Source of the DNA: JBAYDV01 sp041672845
GTDB taxonomy: Bacteria > Bacteroidota > Bacteroidia > Bacteroidales > UBA932
Reading direction: 5' to 3'
Length of the DNA stretch: 64,000 nucleotides
Assembly: GCA_041672845.1 (NCBI GenBank)
Contig: JBAYYV010000003.1
Coordinates: 238,089 to 302,088 of the forward strand
Shown here: piece by piece, positions 62,749-64,000 of the stretch
How positions within the stretch are numbered: the first letter of the stretch is position 1
How the letters are laid out: each line of letters opens with the position of its first letter
The notes under the pieces: generated by a model
What the model was told of the DNA's origin: nothing
What the model saw: only the letters and a program-made list of their open reading frames with translations
Databases searched by the model: none
Translations under genes and position numbers: made by a program

Positions 62749-63882
62749 ATGAGTTATATAGAAAAATTGTTGGATGAGGCTGAGGTTGAGTGGAAGAGTT
62801 TAGGGGAAGTAGCTGAATTAAAAAGAGGCAGAACAATAACTGCAAAAAATAAAACAAATGGTAATATACCAGTAATTAGTGGTGGACAAAAACCAGCTTA
62901 TTATAATGGAGATTATAATAGAGATGGAGAAACCATTACAATTGCTGGAAGTGGTGCTTACGCAGGTTATATTATGTATTGGAATATACCTATCTTCATC
63001 TCTGATTCTTTCTCTGTCAAACCGAATTTAACTATTTTAAATACTAAATATATATTCCATTATCTATTAAATAATCAATCTTGGATATATAGTTTAAAGA
63101 AAGGTTCTGGGGTTCCACATGTATATCCTAAAGATTTAGCAAAACTCCCCATACCCATCCCTTGTCCAGAAAATCCTGAAAAATCTTTAAAAATTCAACG
63201 AGAAATAGTTCGTATTCTAGATACTTTTACAGAGCTTACGGCAGAGCTTACGGCAGAGCTTACAGCTCGTAAGAAACAATATACCTACTATCGTGATCAA
63301 TTACTTAGTTTTAAAGATGATGAGGTGGAGTGGAAGAGTTTAGGAGAAATTCTTATTCGTACTAAAGGGACAAAAATAACTGCAGGACGTATGAAAAAAT
63401 TAAATAAAAACGATGCTCCTCTGAAAATATTTGCAGGTGGTAAAACTGTTGCTTTTGTTAATTTTGAGGATATCCCAAATAATAATATAAATTATGATGA
63501 GTCTATTATAGTAAAATCTCGTGGAGTTATCGAATTTGAATATTATGATAAACCCTTTTCTCATAAAAGTGAAATGTGGTCATACCATTCAAACAGTGAC
63601 AATATTAATATAAAGTTTATATATTACTCTTTAAAGATAAATGAACCTTATTTTCAGAATATTGCTAGTCGAATGCAAATGCCTCAAATTTCAATTTCTG
63701 ATACTGAGAAGTTTCAAATCCCCATCCCCCCAATAGAAGAGCAAAAACGAATAGTAAGAATTTTAGACAAATTCGACACTCTAACGAATTCCATTAGTGA
63801 AGGATTACCTAAAGAGATAGAATTAAGAAAAAAGCAATACGAATATTATAGAGATATGTTACTAACATTTCCTAAAGAATAA
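62749..63882 (+). CDS. hsdS: type I restriction-modification specificity subunit
   Basis: 377 residues with two target-recognition domains (about 15-150 and 195-340), each followed by a conserved helix. The central spacer near 161-175 reads [18 protein letters not shown] and then YYRDQLLSF, the TAEL-repeat spacer known from EcoR124-type enzymes. The end of TRD2 carries the matching [11 protein letters not shown] and [24 protein letters not shown] occurs twice, at the N-terminus and after the spacer. It binds the two half-sites of a bipartite DNA sequence and directs both methylation and cleavage. It starts 2 bases after the rhuM stop. Confidence 0.95.
   Translation: MSYIEKLLDEAEVEWKSLGEVAELKRGRTITAKNKTNGNIPVISGGQKPAYYNGDYNRDGETITIAGSGAYAGYIMYWNIPIFISDSFSVKPNLTILNTKYIFHYLLNNQSWIYSLKKGSGVPHVYPKDLAKLPIPIPCPENPEKSLKIQREIVRILDTFTELTAELTAELTARKKQYTYYRDQLLSFKDDEVEWKSLGEILIRTKGTKITAGRMKKLNKNDAPLKIFAGGKTVAFVNFEDIPNNNINYDESIIVKSRGVIEFEYYDKPFSHKSEMWSYHSNSDNINIKFIYYSLKINEPYFQNIASRMQMPQISISDTEKFQIPIPPIEEQKRIVRILDKFDTLTNSISEGLPKEIELRKKQYEYYRDMLLTFPKE
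62782..62807 (+). repeat. hsdS internal repeat, copy 1 (partner at 63322-63347)
   Basis: 26 bases that recur at 63322-63347 with two mismatches, 540 bases away and in the same codon phase. Each copy lies just before a target-recognition domain and encodes EVEWKSLGE. Homologous recombination between them or with other hsdS genes could swap recognition domains. Confidence 0.7.
63229..63270 (+). repeat. TAEL-coding tandem repeat in hsdS
   Basis: Two full 12-base units (63238-63249 and 63250-63261), each encoding Thr-Ala-Glu-Leu, with partial units on both sides. In EcoR124I and its relative with one more unit, the repeat number sets the length of the non-specific spacer in the recognition sequence. 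Confidence 0.85.
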
Positions 63883-63896
63883 TAGCACTAAATAAC

Positions 63897-64000
63897 ATGA
63901 AAACCTACAAACCTATAGCAGAATCGAATAATTTCATCGTATTAGACAAATACACTAAATATTCAGAACTTCACGAAGCATCGGCAGTATATCAGTCTGA
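63897..64000 (+). CDS. hsdR: type I restriction endonuclease subunit R, 3' end cut by window edge
   Basis: ATG at 63897, 14 bases after the hsdS stop. The visible 34 residues, including [20 protein letters not shown] and the following VYQS, match the N-terminus of EcoR124-type HsdR proteins ([13 protein letters not shown], then YQSE). HsdR provides the motor and nuclease that cut unmethylated DNA. The catalytic parts lie outside the window. Confidence 0.85.
   Translation, partial: MKTYKPIAESNNFIVLDKYTKYSELHEASAVYQS

Noticed and set aside
1..64000. tRNA, rRNA and CRISPR arrays
   Set aside because: No T-loop or acceptor-stem patterns, rRNA-like blocks or regularly spaced short repeats were seen by reading; very divergent tRNAs could be missed without a covariance search.

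Overview
The window looks like a chromosome segment of a low-GC member of the Bacteroidota, most likely Bacteroidales. The reasons are a strongly AT-rich base composition, TAnnTTTG-type -7 promoter elements, almost no Shine-Dalgarno-like spacers, and typical Bacteroidota families: a LruC-domain lipoprotein, a small RRM RNA-binding protein, a DUF47/PiT phosphate locus, ABC permeases with an M1-peptidase-like domain, and a SecB-like chaperone in a toxin-antitoxin locus. No genus can be named from the sequence alone. No rRNA, tRNA or CRISPR array was seen.

Layout. 1-7.9 kb: the 3' end of a methyltransferase, an unusual glycosylase-methyltransferase-DUF2284 fusion, two paralogous TPR-containing sensor kinases with the stub of a third between them, a family-4 uracil-DNA glycosylase and a membrane protein. 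8.2-23.8 kb: one long co-directional block that joins an ABC exporter (ATPase plus permease with a large periplasmic domain), a TolC/adaptor/RND tripartite pump, a second RND permease fused to its own ABC ATPase, and an ABC-2 permease. 23.8-27.5 kb: a CYTH protein and a phosphate operon (DUF47, a PiT-like transporter fused to a LuxR-type helix-turn-helix, and a broken phosphate-selective porin). 27.6-50.1 kb: core-like genes for envelope and sugar metabolism (transglutaminase, LruC lipoprotein, phosphohexomutase, M49-like lipoprotein, CBM9-like and glycosidase-like proteins), a PocR-domain sensor kinase, a flavin/iron-sulfur membrane protein split by an A10 run, OsmC, nitroreductase, ThrE-type exporter, SDR, GPP34, two CDF metal exporters and an MFS transporter.

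50.1-64 kb is an accessory region. It holds two copies of a 132-nt, highly folded, relatively GC-rich repeat around a cargo gene; a non-autonomous element with about 28-bp terminal inverted repeats carrying a nested 209-bp ISL3-type MITE with an intact 8-bp target duplication; several decayed genes (GPP34 paralog, tyrosine integrase, ISL3 transposase, linear amide hydrolase, adenosine-deaminase-like); a probable tripartite toxin-antitoxin-chaperone operon; and a type I restriction-modification operon (hsdM, a frameshifted rhuM, hsdS with TAEL repeats, start of hsdR) that runs off the right edge.

How the parts may work together: the 15.6-kb exporter block probably makes one coupled envelope-spanning efflux system, in which ABC ATPases and proton-driven RND pumps are encoded together and, in one gene, covalently linked. 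The phosphate operon has probably lost its outer-membrane porin. The right-hand 14 kb is a mobile/defence island built by repeated insertion and deletion.
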